A DNA stretch of 64,000 nucleotides from Mesorhizobium sp. dw_380 (lineage in GTDB: Bacteria > Pseudomonadota > Alphaproteobacteria > Rhizobiales > Rhizobiaceae). A program made the position numbers and the translations under genes. The stretch's first letter is position 1; every line of letters begins with the position of its first letter. Location: contig NZ_JAFFIW010000011.1 in NCBI RefSeq assembly GCF_018588885.1, positions 122,484-186,483 of the forward strand, given 5' to 3'. This document shows, one piece after another, positions 50,520 to 59,556 of the stretch. The notes beneath the pieces were generated by a model. That model was not told the DNA's origin and ran no database searches. It saw only the letters and a list, made by a program, of their open reading frames with translations.

Positions 50520-52430
50520 TCACGCATTCCACAGCCCCTTCTTCTTCATCTCCTCCATCTCGCGCGCTGCCCTCTCGCGCAGCCGGGCGTCGCGCAGCAG
50601 TTTTTCCACCGCTACGTCATCGGACTTGTCGGAATAGCGGAACTCGCTGTCGGCGTAGCGGTTGATCTCCTGCATGACCATGTCCATCGAGAACGGCCCG
50701 CGCAGTTCCTCGATCATCGTTTTCTTCTCGTCGTAGCCCTTGTGCATGAAGGCTTCCGGCTTCTCGAACCAGTCGTCGGGCAGCTCGATATCCATGGCGC
50801 GCATCTTGATGGCGTCGGTGACGTTCTTGATGGCGCGACCGGTGAAGCGTGGCTCGGCATCCTTGATCAGGTGCAGGTAGGTGCCGATGTCGGCCATGGT
50901 CTTGGGTGCGCCATTTTCCTTCATGTAGCGCTCATAGACCCGCATCAGGCCGTCCTCCTGCGGCTTTTCGTGCTCCTCATAGGCTTCGGTCACGGCGCGC
51001 TGGATTTCCTGCGCGGCATAGAGCTTGTGCTCCCCGAGCGGTATCTCGTGGTTCTTGCCTGCGAGCAGCACGAAGATGTCGATGTAGTCGTCGCGGCTCT
51101 GCGGGCCGTCGACCAGCCAGCGGGCGCCGGCACGCTGCCGCAGCGCATCGTCGACATTTTCGGGATAGTTGGAAAACATGCCGAACGAGCAGTTGCCGCG
51201 GACCACGGTGGCGGCACCGGCGAAGGCGTCCATCAGCACGCCGGTGATTTCCTGCTGGCCGGCCGAGGCGCGGTCGTCGGAACGGCGCGCCGCCACCTGG
51301 TCGATATCGTCGATGGTGCCGAAGCCGATGACGCGCGGGTTGAGCACATTGTTGACGAACTGGCGGCAGTTCTGGCCCGACTTGCCCTGGTAGGAGGAGA
51401 TCTGGTCGACGCCGAAATTCTCGTAGGCGAAGGGATAGCCGGCGACCTGGCAGTAGCCGTTGACGAGACCGGCTATCATCTGGATCAGCGTCGTCTTGCC
51501 GGTGCCGGGCGCGCCGTCGCCGATGAAGGTGAACAGGAAGCCGCCGAGTTCGACGAACGGGTTCATCTCGCGCTCGAAATCGTAGGCCATCAGCATCTTG
51601 GCGAGCTTGATCGACTGGTATTTGGCGATGTGGTTGCCGACGACCTCTTCCGGCTTCTTGAAGGTCATCACCAGCGGCTTGGAGCGCTTGCCGGGCGCGA
51701 CATCGAAGCCGTCCAGGGTGAAGTCGTCGATGTCGATGCGGATATGGGCGTTCTCGAACGGACCGATCCCGTCGAAGCGGCCTTTGCGCGCCAGGAGCCC
51801 GTCGATGGCGACGCGGGCGAAGGCGCGCGCGCGCGTCATCAGGTCGGCATCGTCGGATGACCCTGATATTGCCTTGTCGAGGCCGGCCAGGATCGACTTC
51901 ACCGCATCCTGCGGCGTGTCGAACAGGAAGTCCGGTTCGGGGATGTCGTTGGGCGCCTCGCCGTCGCTGTCGATGAGCTGGAACAGATAGGAAGCCAGGC
52001 TGAAGGCTGAGATGTAAGCCGAGGCTGACAAAAGCTTCTTGAAGGTCGCCGCCTCGTCGCCTTCGAGCGGGGCGCGGGTGTTTTTCGCCTGCAGGTTTTC
52101 GAGATCGGAGCCTTCGGCGAAAACATCCGATATGGCCAGAGCAGTGGCCGTGCCACGCCGGGCGCGAAACAGCAGCGTGTGCTGCGGGATTGTCAGCAGC
52201 TGGTCGTCGGGATGGACGGCACCGACGGTCTTCGACAGCTCGACCTCGCGCGTGCGGCGCACCGAGCCGACCGACACGGTCGAGACGAAGCGGCGGTTGG
52301 TGCCGGCCAGTGCCGTGCCGGATTCGCGCGAGGGATCCTCCAGCACGACGATGCGGGTGATGAAGCTCTGCGCGGTGGCGCGGTGCTTTTCAACAGCCGC
52401 TTCCGGGATGGTGGTCAGGCCGGTATCCAT
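50520..52430 (-). CDS. AAA+ ATPase of an uncharacterised operon
   Basis: This 636-residue protein has an N-terminal half with no recognised domain, then one AAA+ module: Walker A GDGAPGTGKTTLIQMIAG (about 304-321), Walker B VIGFGTIDDIDQV (about 367-379), sensor Asn in GMFSNYPENVDD, and Arg residues in ALRQRAGARW that could be the finger. A helical C-terminal tail rich in charge (RDARLRERAAREMEEMKKKG) ends the protein. It has no signal or membrane segment, so it is cytoplasmic. GGAG precedes the start at 52430. It is the central gene of the operon and probably remodels or powers the adjacent proteins. Confidence 0.9.
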   Translation of the reverse strand: MDTGLTTIPEAAVEKHRATAQSFITRIVVLEDPSRESGTALAGTNRRFVSTVSVGSVRRTREVELSKTVGAVHPDDQLLTIPQHTLLFRARRGTATALAISDVFAEGSDLENLQAKNTRAPLEGDEAATFKKLLSASAYISAFSLASYLFQLIDSDGEAPNDIPEPDFLFDTPQDAVKSILAGLDKAISGSSDDADLMTRARAFARVAIDGLLARKGRFDGIGPFENAHIRIDIDDFTLDGFDVAPGKRSKPLVMTFKKPEEVVGNHIAKYQSIKLAKMLMAYDFEREMNPFVELGGFLFTFIGDGAPGTGKTTLIQMIAGLVNGYCQVAGYPFAYENFGVDQISSYQGKSGQNCRQFVNNVLNPRVIGFGTIDDIDQVAARRSDDRASAGQQEITGVLMDAFAGAATVVRGNCSFGMFSNYPENVDDALRQRAGARWLVDGPQSRDDYIDIFVLLAGKNHEIPLGEHKLYAAQEIQRAVTEAYEEHEKPQEDGLMRVYERYMKENGAPKTMADIGTYLHLIKDAEPRFTGRAIKNVTDAIKMRAMDIELPDDWFEKPEAFMHKGYDEKKTMIEELRGPFSMDMVMQEINRYADSEFRYSDKSDDVAVEKLLRDARLRERAAREMEEMKKKGLWNA

Positions 52431-52454
52431 GAAGGTTGCTCCGTGGTGTGACGG

Positions 52455-53600
52455 TCAGACGTCCGAGATGACCTGTCCGTTGGACAGGATGTGAACCTTG
52501 TAGTCGCCAAAGATCTTCTGCGCCTCGCCCGCGGCGTAGAGCGCCTGGTAGGCCTCGTGTGGGATCAGCGCGTGGTTCTCGTAGCTCGACACGCCCTGGC
52601 GCGCGGCTTCCAGGTCGTCGGTGTTGATGAAGAATTCCTGCGTCGTCTTCTCGCTCGAAAACAGTCCCTTGCGGCCGGGCTTCTCGCCCTTGGAGTAGAC
52701 TTCCTGGATGGTCCAGGTCAGCAGCCAGGCATTTTCGGGCTTGCGCACCTTGGCGAGCACCTCGGTCACCGTCGAATTGTTGTCGGTAATCCCTGCCGAA
52801 TAGAAAGGGCCGAGCACGACGCGGCGCAATTGCTTGGGATGCAGCGGTTCGAAATCCTTGTCGAGGTTGACCGCGATGGTCGCCGGCGACAGCGTGTAGG
52901 CGGAGTTCTTTTCGGTGAAATCGTCGAAACGGTGGGCAAGCTCGGGATTGAGCAGGCCGTCGACCGGCAGCGGGATGTCGACCTTGTCGTTGAGCTTGCC
53001 GTTCCTGTCGACGAGCTGGCGGATCATGCTTTCGGAAGAATCCTCCACCGTCACCATGTAGACCAGGGGCAGGTTGGCGCTGCCGTCGAAGGTGGCCCAA
53101 TGGACGAGATAGTAGGGCCGCGCCGTCTTTGGATTGACCGAGACCTTGGCGGTCTGCGCCAGCGTGAACGAACCGAAGGTCCGCTCGCTCTTGACGTCCT
53201 CGAGATAGAGCCGCTCGGCCATCGATTTCTGCAGCGCTTCGGGGAATTCCTTGTGGCGCAGGATGAAGTCGGCCATTTCCTCGCGCAACTCGCCGGCCAG
53301 CGGGATGTTGGCGAGCCGGCTGTCTGCCTGGCGCCGGTCGTTCTCCAGTTCGAGCAGGTTCTGGAACACCGGGAAGCCGCTTTCGGCACGCGAAATGCGG
53401 AACGTGTCCATGAAGCCCAACCGGTTGCGCCAGCAGGAGAAGGACTTGTCGAGCCGGGCGATGTATTCGGCGACGATCTTGGCGACGATGCCGTGCCGGT
53501 AAAGCGGCGAGCGATCGTCGCGCATGAACACTTCAAGGCCGCTGAGCGCGGCCGTGATTGCCGAGAAATACCGCGCCGCCGCGTCGTTTTCGGGGGTCAT
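52455..53600 (-). CDS. Conserved protein of unknown function, AAA+ operon
   Basis: This 381-residue soluble protein (start MTPENDAAARYFSAITAALSG) has a helical N-terminal third and a mixed C-terminal region (TAKVSVNPKTARPYYLVHWATFDGSANLPLVYMVTVEDSSESM, LHPKQLRRVVLGPFYSAGITDNN). No catalytic motif is evident. It lies 24 bases upstream of the AAA+ gene. The start at 53600 was chosen over 53624, which adds eight residues. The protein may be the AAA+ partner or substrate adaptor (inference). Confidence 0.82.
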   Translation of the reverse strand: MTPENDAAARYFSAITAALSGLEVFMRDDRSPLYRHGIVAKIVAEYIARLDKSFSCWRNRLGFMDTFRISRAESGFPVFQNLLELENDRRQADSRLANIPLAGELREEMADFILRHKEFPEALQKSMAERLYLEDVKSERTFGSFTLAQTAKVSVNPKTARPYYLVHWATFDGSANLPLVYMVTVEDSSESMIRQLVDRNGKLNDKVDIPLPVDGLLNPELAHRFDDFTEKNSAYTLSPATIAVNLDKDFEPLHPKQLRRVVLGPFYSAGITDNNSTVTEVLAKVRKPENAWLLTWTIQEVYSKGEKPGRKGLFSSEKTTQEFFINTDDLEAARQGVSSYENHALIPHEAYQALYAAGEAQKIFGDYKVHILSNGQVISDV

Positions 53601-53639
53601 GCTGTCAGCCCTGGATTGTCGCACCGGTGCGAGCGGCGA

Positions 53640-54728
53640 TCACGACTGCACGTAGTTCGCCGAATTGTGCTTCTTCAGCACCTCGTCGAAGCGGCGGGCA
53701 AAGGCGTCGTCGGCCAGCTTCTTGCGGCGCTGGATGTCGGCGCTGGCGACCATGTTCTTCTCGTGCATTTCCAGAAGGTCGCCGATGTGCTTCTGCGAGG
53801 CGGCACCGATGCCGGCCATGGTTTCCTCGGCCGTGTTGTCGACCTGGCTGCCCAGCGTGTTGATCTTGTGGGCGACGTCCTGCTGGGCGGCGGTCTTCAA
53901 CGAATCTTCCAGCGCCTTATAGAGCACGATGCGCTGCTCGGTATCGATGGTCAGCTTGTTGATCAGCGTCGACTGCGCGGCGATCTGGTTGTTGAGCGAA
54001 TCGACGAAGGTCTGGAACATCGAGGTGTAGCGCTCCAGCGTCTGGCTTTCGGCCAGCAGTTCCTGCTCCTTGGCCTGCTTCTCGTTGTATTCGGTGGCGA
54101 GCTTGGAACGCTCGCCCTCAAGCTGCGTGCGGTCTTTCTGGCTGGTCGAGGCGGCGATCTTGTTCTCGATGTCAAGCAGCATCGGATTGAGCTCCTCGAT
54201 GCGCTTCTGCACGGCTTCGAGGTTCGACATGGTGGTCTTGCGGCGCTCGATGACTTGCGACAGGCTGGTCTCGGAGGTCTTGTAGCGCTGGTCGAGAACC
54301 TCTTTCTGCGCCTTCAGGATACCGACGATGGTGTCGGACTTGGCCAGCAACTCCTGCAAATTGCCGGCCAGCGACATGTTGCGCACGCGGTCGGTGCGCA
54401 TGCGCTGCTTGCGCTGGCTGGAGAAGATGCCGACGAAATTTTCCCAGCCGGAATAGTTCTTCATGCTCTCGAACTCGGCGCCGAAGACGTTGGTGGCGTC
54501 CTCCAGGCCGATGATCAGGTCGGCGATGTTGCCCTCCATCACCTTCTGCTGCTTCAGCACATCCTCGATGCGGGCGTTCTCGATGTCGAAATTGGCGTCG
54601 CCGATCTTCTTGTCCGATGTGGCAAGCGTTTCGAGCACGGTGCCGGACTGCTCGATCTTGGTGCGCATGTCCTGGACGACCTGCTTGGTCTTGGCAATTT
54701 CGGCGTCGAAATTCTGCAATGTCGCCAT
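53640..54728 (-). CDS. Coiled-coil protein, first gene of the AAA+ operon
   Basis: This 362-residue protein is almost entirely helical, with long heptad-containing stretches (RKTTMSNLEAVQKRIEELNPMLLDIENKIAA, RSKLATEYNEKQAKEQELLAESQTL) and a basic helix at the C terminus (DIQRRKKLADDAFARRFDEVLKK). The general pattern is faintly reminiscent of TelA-like toxic-anion-resistance proteins, but I cannot demonstrate homology. GGGAGG precedes the ATG at 54728. A second ATG at 54791 would add residues of no coding character. Confidence 0.82.
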   Translation of the reverse strand: MATLQNFDAEIAKTKQVVQDMRTKIEQSGTVLETLATSDKKIGDANFDIENARIEDVLKQQKVMEGNIADLIIGLEDATNVFGAEFESMKNYSGWENFVGIFSSQRKQRMRTDRVRNMSLAGNLQELLAKSDTIVGILKAQKEVLDQRYKTSETSLSQVIERRKTTMSNLEAVQKRIEELNPMLLDIENKIAASTSQKDRTQLEGERSKLATEYNEKQAKEQELLAESQTLERYTSMFQTFVDSLNNQIAAQSTLINKLTIDTEQRIVLYKALEDSLKTAAQQDVAHKINTLGSQVDNTAEETMAGIGAASQKHIGDLLEMHEKNMVASADIQRRKKLADDAFARRFDEVLKKHNSANYVQS

Positions 54729-55050
54729 AGGGGCCTCCCGCTTCGGCTTCCGGTCGCTGGCTGCGAACAGCGGCGAATATATGTGGGGCATAAGAGGATT
54801 GAAAGACGCTAAGACAAGGACTGCGCGAAAACAAAAAATCCGATCGTGCCCTTGAAAGGCAATGGAACGGTGGTCATGGCGTGATTAGCTGGTGAGCCAA
54901 GCGTAGTTCAGCCGGTTTTGAACTTTCATGCCGGCAAAGCAGTCAGTCTCCGGTGAAGCGAATGGTCCGGAAATCCGACAACAACTGACCAGTTGCAGTC
55001 GCGACATGCCCGGCTTGGCCGGCACCGTCAGGCGACGGATCGGCTGCCGC
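54729..55050. other. Upstream region of the AAA+ operon, no gene seen
   Basis: This 322-base gap holds the presumed promoter of the operon. It is AT-richer at 54780-54930. Reading frames here are short and on the antisense side of neighbours. No terminator, repeat copy or small RNA was recognised. Confidence 0.5.
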
Positions 55051-55437
55051 TCAGGGCTTGGGATCGGCTTTCAGATAGGCGATGACGTTGGCTATGTCGT
55101 CGTCACTGCTGAGGCCGCCGAAAGCCATCTTGTTGCCGGGCACCTTCAGCTTCGGAGCCTTGAGATATTCGGCAAGATTCGCCTCGTCCCAGACGAGACC
55201 GGCGGCACCGGCGCTTTTCATCGCTTCCGAATAGTGGCCGAGGAAGCTTTCGGCGCTGCCCGCGGTGCGGCCGACAACACCCAGCAGATGCGGGCCGACC
55301 TTGTCGCGGTCGGTTGCCGCCTCATGGCAGGCGATGCACCGGTTGAAGACATGCTTGCCCTGCACGGGATCGCCGCCGGCATGGGCAATGGAAGTGGCAA
55401 GGAGAAGAAGGCTGGCTGAGGAAACGGCTCGAAGCAT
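55051..55437 (-). CDS. Class I cytochrome c
   Basis: This 128-residue protein has a signal peptide (LRAVSSASLLLLATSIAHAGG), a haem-binding CIACH motif and a later Met ligand candidate in VPGNKMAFGGL. It is a small periplasmic electron carrier of the cytochrome c-552/c-556 kind. The start at 55437 is chosen for the signal peptide; 55500 would precede it with 21 atypical residues. Confidence 0.9.
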   Translation of the reverse strand: MLRAVSSASLLLLATSIAHAGGDPVQGKHVFNRCIACHEAATDRDKVGPHLLGVVGRTAGSAESFLGHYSEAMKSAGAAGLVWDEANLAEYLKAPKLKVPGNKMAFGGLSSDDDIANVIAYLKADPKP

Positions 55438-55548
55438 GGCTGACCCCGGAGAGCTCTGGCTGGCGGCCTTATAGGATCGATGCCTTAACAAACGCTGCAT
55501 CGCTGCGGGATTTGGGTATGGAGGCCGGCACGCCTCGGCCGGCGGCCA

Positions 55549-56160
55549 TCAGCTTTTCATAAAGCCGATGAAGTCGTCGGGCGCGGCGCGGCCCATCTCT
55601 TCTTCCCAATGGCGGCGGCACAGCGAGACATAGACATCCTTGCCGATCGCCACCTGCTCGCCCTGGCGGGCCACCTTGCCATCGGCGCCGAGACGCACGA
55701 CCATCGTCGCCTTGCGGCCGCAGCGGCAGATGGTGCGCACCTCGCGCAGGTCGTCGGCGATGGCCAGCAGCGCGCGCGAGCCGGAAAACAGCTTGCCCTG
55801 GAAATCGGTGCGCAGGCCGTAGCACATCACCGGGATGTTCAGCCGGTCGGCGATGCGGGCGAGTTGCCAGACCTGCTCCTCCTCGAGGAACTGGGCCTCG
55901 TCGACGAAGACGCAGTGCACGGTGGCATGCGTGTGGTGTTCGGCAACGCGGGCGAACAGGTCGTCGCCGTCGCGGAACATCTCTGCCTCGGTCTCCAGCC
56001 CGATGCGCGACGAGATCAGGCCGCTGTCGCCCTTGCGGTAGTGGCCGGCGACGAACAGCATCGTGGCCATGCCGCGCTCGCGATAATTGTACGACGCCTG
56101 CAGCAGCATCGTCGTCTTGCCGGCATTCATCGTCGCATAGTGGAAGTACAGCTTGGCCAT
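55549..56160 (-). CDS. tdk: Thymidine kinase
   Basis: This 203-residue type II thymidine kinase has a P-loop ATMNAGKTTMLLQ, the FVDEAQFLEEEQV segment, a lasso domain with zinc-binding CRCGRK and CRRHW, and the YGLRTDFQGKLF segment. It phosphorylates thymidine for dTTP salvage. It appears monocistronic. Confidence 0.95.
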   Translation of the reverse strand: MAKLYFHYATMNAGKTTMLLQASYNYRERGMATMLFVAGHYRKGDSGLISSRIGLETEAEMFRDGDDLFARVAEHHTHATVHCVFVDEAQFLEEEQVWQLARIADRLNIPVMCYGLRTDFQGKLFSGSRALLAIADDLREVRTICRCGRKATMVVRLGADGKVARQGEQVAIGKDVYVSLCRRHWEEEMGRAAPDDFIGFMKS

Positions 56161-56331
56161 TTGGCTGTTTTAAGCCGACTTGCCCGGGCACGGGGAGGGG
56201 CCGACGCCGCATTCCCCTGAAAAAGCGGCCTTGGCCGATCCGGACGAGGTCCAGCAGGTCGCAAAGCGTCGGCCGTGTCGCTGATGGGCCAGCCCGCGCC
56301 GTTGATCGTGATTGCCTTAACCCTTGAAACC

Positions 56332-56346
56332 ACACCAGAATGGTGT
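56332..56346. promoter_or_regulatory. Short inverted repeat upstream of choX
   Basis: ACACCA-GAA-TGGTGT is a perfect inverted repeat 74 bases before the choX start. Its size fits an operator. The regulator cannot be named. The rest of the 56161-56419 gap shows nothing else recognisable. Confidence 0.4.
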
Positions 56347-56419
56347 TTGGCTGACGAAACAAGGCGGGCAAAGAAACCGTGACTGCGCTTCGCCGAAGAA
56401 TCACAATGGGAGACTGTCT

Positions 56420-57355
56420 ATGTCGCGTATGAATTCCTTCGTCGCCGGCCTTGGCCTGGCGGCTTTGTTGTCCACGAGTGCCGCCTATGCCGGCGATCCG
56501 GCGAGCTGCAAGGCGGTTCGTCTCTCCGATGTCGGCTGGACCGACATCCAGGCCACGACCGGGCTTGCCTCGGTGCTGCTCACCGCGCTCGGCTACGAAC
56601 CGCAGGTGATCCAGCTTTCGGTTCCGGTGACCTATGCGTCGCTGAAGAACAAGGATCTCGACGTCTTCCTCGGCAACTGGATGCCGTCGATGACCAACGA
56701 CATCAAGGATTATACCGCCGACGGCTCGGTCGAGACCGTCAGCCAGAACCTTGCCGGTGCGGGCTATGGCATCGTCGTGCCGAACTATGTCGCGGATGCG
56801 GGCGTCAAGTCGCTGACCGACCTCGGCAAGTTCAAGGACAAGTTCAACGGCAAGATCTACGGCATCGAGGCCGGCAATGACGGCAACCGCATCATCCTCG
56901 ACATGATCAAGAACCCGAAGGACAACCTCGAGGGCTTCGAACTGGTCGAGTCCTCGGAGGCCGGCATGCTGACCCAGGCCGAGCAGTCGATGAAGAACAA
57001 TGAATGGATCGCCTTCCTCGGCTGGACGCCGCATCCGGTGATGGGCGCCATGAAGATCACCTATCTCGACGGCATGGGCGACAGCGGCTTCGGCGCCGCC
57101 ACCGTGTCGACCAATGTGCGCAAGGGCTACACCACCGAATGCCCGAACGTCGGCAAGTTCATCACCAATCTGAAGTTCAACCTGGATATGGAAGGCCAGA
57201 TGATGGACGCAATCCTGAAGGGCAGCGATGCCAATACGGTGGCGACCGACTGGCTGAAGAAAAACCCGGACGCGATCAAGCCCTGGATTGCCGGGGTGAC
57301 CACCTTTGACGGCGGCGACGCGGCTGCGGCGGTCAAGACCGCGCTCGGAGGCTGA
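56420..57355 (+). CDS. choX: Choline ABC transporter substrate-binding protein
   Basis: This 311-residue protein has a signal peptide (LGLAALLSTSAAYAG) and the OpuAC/ProX-like fold (VRLSDVGWTDIQATTGLASVLLTALGYEPQV, LDVFLGNWMPSMTNDI, AFLGWTPHPVMGAM). Trp residues in VGWTD, NWMPS and GWTPHP would form the aromatic cage for the trimethylammonium group. GGGAG precedes the start at 56420. It is the first gene of choXWV. A terminator-like hairpin follows. Confidence 0.93.
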   Translation: MSRMNSFVAGLGLAALLSTSAAYAGDPASCKAVRLSDVGWTDIQATTGLASVLLTALGYEPQVIQLSVPVTYASLKNKDLDVFLGNWMPSMTNDIKDYTADGSVETVSQNLAGAGYGIVVPNYVADAGVKSLTDLGKFKDKFNGKIYGIEAGNDGNRIILDMIKNPKDNLEGFELVESSEAGMLTQAEQSMKNNEWIAFLGWTPHPVMGAMKITYLDGMGDSGFGAATVSTNVRKGYTTECPNVGKFITNLKFNLDMEGQMMDAILKGSDANTVATDWLKKNPDAIKPWIAGVTTFDGGDAAAAVKTALGG

Positions 57356-57385
57356 GCCGGCTTTGATTTCGGCGTTGCCGAAATG

Positions 57386-57419
57386 AAGGGCAGCCATTCT
57401 GGAAAAGGCTGCCCTTTTT
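57386..57419 (+). terminator. Terminator-like hairpin between choX and choW
   Basis: The stem AAGGGCAGCC / GGCTGCCCTT with an 11-base loop is followed by a T run. Inside the choXWV operon it would lower the level of choW and choV relative to choX, as is usual for the abundant binding proteins of ABC transporters. Confidence 0.82.
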
Positions 57420-57493
57420 CATATCCTGTGACAAGATGACGTTGCGACAGTGGAGGCCGAGGGCGGGGCGGCCTCGAGCATGAGAGGGGCGAT

Positions 57494-58348
57494 ATGGATC
57501 CGATTTCGAAATTCATGGTCGATCACAAGATACCCATAGGTCAGTGGGGCAAGAACTTCTTCGGCTTCCTCACCGACAATTTCGACACCGTGTTCAGGGC
57601 CTTTTCGAACGGCCTCAATTTCCTGCTCGACGGGCTGGTCAACCTTTTGCTGATGGTGCCGCCGGTGCTGTTGGCGCTGGTCATTGCCGTCGTTGCCTGG
57701 CTGCTGCAACGCTCGCGGCCGCTCGCCATCGCCGTCTTCCTTGGCCTGATCTTCATCATCAACCAGAACCTCTGGAAGCAGACGGTGCAGACGCTGGTGC
57801 TGGTTGTCGCCGCCGCCGCCATGGCGATGGCCATCGGCGTGCCGCTCGGCATCTGGGCAGCGCACAAGCCGAAGGTCTATCGCATCATGCTGCCGGTGCT
57901 CGACCTGATGCAGACGCTGCCAACCTTCGTCTACCTGATCCCGGTGCTGACGCTGTTCGGTCTCGGCAACGCGCCCGGCCTCATCGTCACCATCATCTTC
58001 GTCATCCCGACCGCGGTCAGGCTCACCCATCTCGGCGTCGTCTCGGTGCCGACGTCGATCATCGAGGCCGGCGAGGCGTTCGGCGCCACCAAGAGCCAGC
58101 TGCTGTGGAAGGTGGAATTGCCGTCGGCGCTGCCCACCATCATGGCGGGCCTGACGCAGTCGATCATGCTGTCGCTGTCGATGGTGGTGTTCGCGGCCCT
58201 GATCGGCGCCGGCGGGCTAGGCACCGAAATCAACCGGGCGCTCGGTTCGCGCCGCATCGATCTCGGGCTTGAAGCGGGCCTCGCCATCGTCGTGCTCGCC
58301 ATCGTGCTCGACCGGATGACCCGCATTGGCGTTGGAGGCAAGAAATGA
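57494..58348 (+). CDS. choW: Choline ABC transporter permease
   Basis: This 284-residue protein has an amphipathic N terminus followed by six or seven transmembrane segments and the permease EAA-type loop (EAGEAFGATKSQLLWKVELPSALPTIMAGLTQSIML). GAGAGGGG precedes the start. It overlaps choV by four bases (ATGA). It is the membrane channel of the ChoXWV choline importer. Confidence 0.93.
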   Translation: MDPISKFMVDHKIPIGQWGKNFFGFLTDNFDTVFRAFSNGLNFLLDGLVNLLLMVPPVLLALVIAVVAWLLQRSRPLAIAVFLGLIFIINQNLWKQTVQTLVLVVAAAAMAMAIGVPLGIWAAHKPKVYRIMLPVLDLMQTLPTFVYLIPVLTLFGLGNAPGLIVTIIFVIPTAVRLTHLGVVSVPTSIIEAGEAFGATKSQLLWKVELPSALPTIMAGLTQSIMLSLSMVVFAALIGAGGLGTEINRALGSRRIDLGLEAGLAIVVLAIVLDRMTRIGVGGKK

Positions 58349-59526
58349 CCGTCGCCGTCGATTTCAAGAACGTCGACATCGTCTTCGGCGCCGACCAGGC
58401 CGGCTCGCTGGCGATGATCGACAAGGGCGCGACCCGCGCCGAAATCCTCGAAAAAACCGGCAATGTGCTGGGCTGCGCCGGCGCCAGCCTCACCGTGCAT
58501 GAAGGCGAGATCTCGGTGCTGATGGGCCTGTCGGGCTCCGGCAAGTCGACGCTGCTTCGGGCCGTCAACCGCCTCAACGTGGTGTCGCGCGGCCAGGTTC
58601 TGGTGAAGGACGGCGACCGCACCGTCGATGTCGTCACCTGCGACGAGGCGACCTTGCGGCGCTTGCGCCAGAAGCAGGTGGCAATGGTGTTCCAGCAGTT
58701 CGGCCTGCTGCCGTGGCGCACGGTGGAGGAAAATGTCGGCCTTGGCCTCGAACTCGCCGGCGTGCCGGATGCCGAACGCAAGGAGCGCGTGCACAGGCAG
58801 CTCAAGCTGGTCAATCTCGACCAGTGGTCGAAGAAATACGCCCATGAACTGTCGGGCGGCATGCAGCAGCGCGTCGGGCTGGCGCGGGCGTTTGCCACCG
58901 AGGCGCCGATCCTTTTGATGGACGAGCCGTTCTCGGCGCTCGACCCGCTGATCCGCACCAAGCTGCAGGATGAATTGCTGCAGCTGCAAGCCGAACTGAA
59001 GAAGACGATCATCTTCGTCAGCCACGACCTCGAGGAGGCGCTGAAGATCGGCAGCCACATCACCATCATGGAGGGCGGGCGCATCGTCCAGACCGGCGCG
59101 CCGGAAGACATCGTGCTGCGCCCCGCCAACGACTATGTCCGCGACTTCATCGCCAATGTGAATCCGCTGTCGGTGCTGACCGCCTGGAACGTGATGCGCG
59201 ACCGGCGCGACCTGGAGCATGGCGACAATGGCTGGGTGTGGCTCGACCGACGCAAGACGACGCGCTTCAAGATCGACGATCATGGGCTGGTGGCGGCGGC
59301 CGAACGCGACGGCAAGCCGGCGGTGTGGGTGTCCTGCGCCGACGTCGAATCCCAGTCGGAGGAGGCGGCGCAAGTGTTCTGGGCCAATCCCGGCACGTCG
59401 CTGAAAACCGTGATGCTCGCCATGCACCGCTCGCAGACGGCACCGGTGGCGCTGTTCGACGACCAGTCCCGCTTCGTCGGCGCCATCGGCATCAGGGATG
59501 TGCTGTCAGCAGTGCTGCGGCGATAG
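58345..59526 (+). CDS. choV: Choline ABC transporter ATP-binding protein
   Basis: This 393-residue protein has Walker A GLSGSGKSTLLRAVNRLN, the Q-loop, signature ELSGGMQQRVGLARAF, Walker B PILLMDEPFSALDPL and the His switch FVSHDLEEAL. The C-terminal 110 residues have a CBS-like regulatory region found in glycine betaine/choline ATPases. The start overlaps the choW stop. Confidence 0.94.
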   Translation: MTVAVDFKNVDIVFGADQAGSLAMIDKGATRAEILEKTGNVLGCAGASLTVHEGEISVLMGLSGSGKSTLLRAVNRLNVVSRGQVLVKDGDRTVDVVTCDEATLRRLRQKQVAMVFQQFGLLPWRTVEENVGLGLELAGVPDAERKERVHRQLKLVNLDQWSKKYAHELSGGMQQRVGLARAFATEAPILLMDEPFSALDPLIRTKLQDELLQLQAELKKTIIFVSHDLEEALKIGSHITIMEGGRIVQTGAPEDIVLRPANDYVRDFIANVNPLSVLTAWNVMRDRRDLEHGDNGWVWLDRRKTTRFKIDDHGLVAAAERDGKPAVWVSCADVESQSEEAAQVFWANPGTSLKTVMLAMHRSQTAPVALFDDQSRFVGAIGIRDVLSAVLRR

Positions 59527-59556
59527 TTGAGCGCGGTCTTGCAGGGACAAGGCGCT

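Noticed and set aside
52491..54812. A 773-codon open frame on the plus strand
   Set aside because: It is antisense to three genes of the AAA+ operon, has no recognisable motif and shows the Val/Leu/Arg/Asp-rich composition expected from reading high-GC genes backwards.
55469..57397. A 642-codon minus-strand frame across tdk and choX
   Set aside because: It joins the antisense of choX to a shifted frame of tdk; both real genes are identified on other frames.
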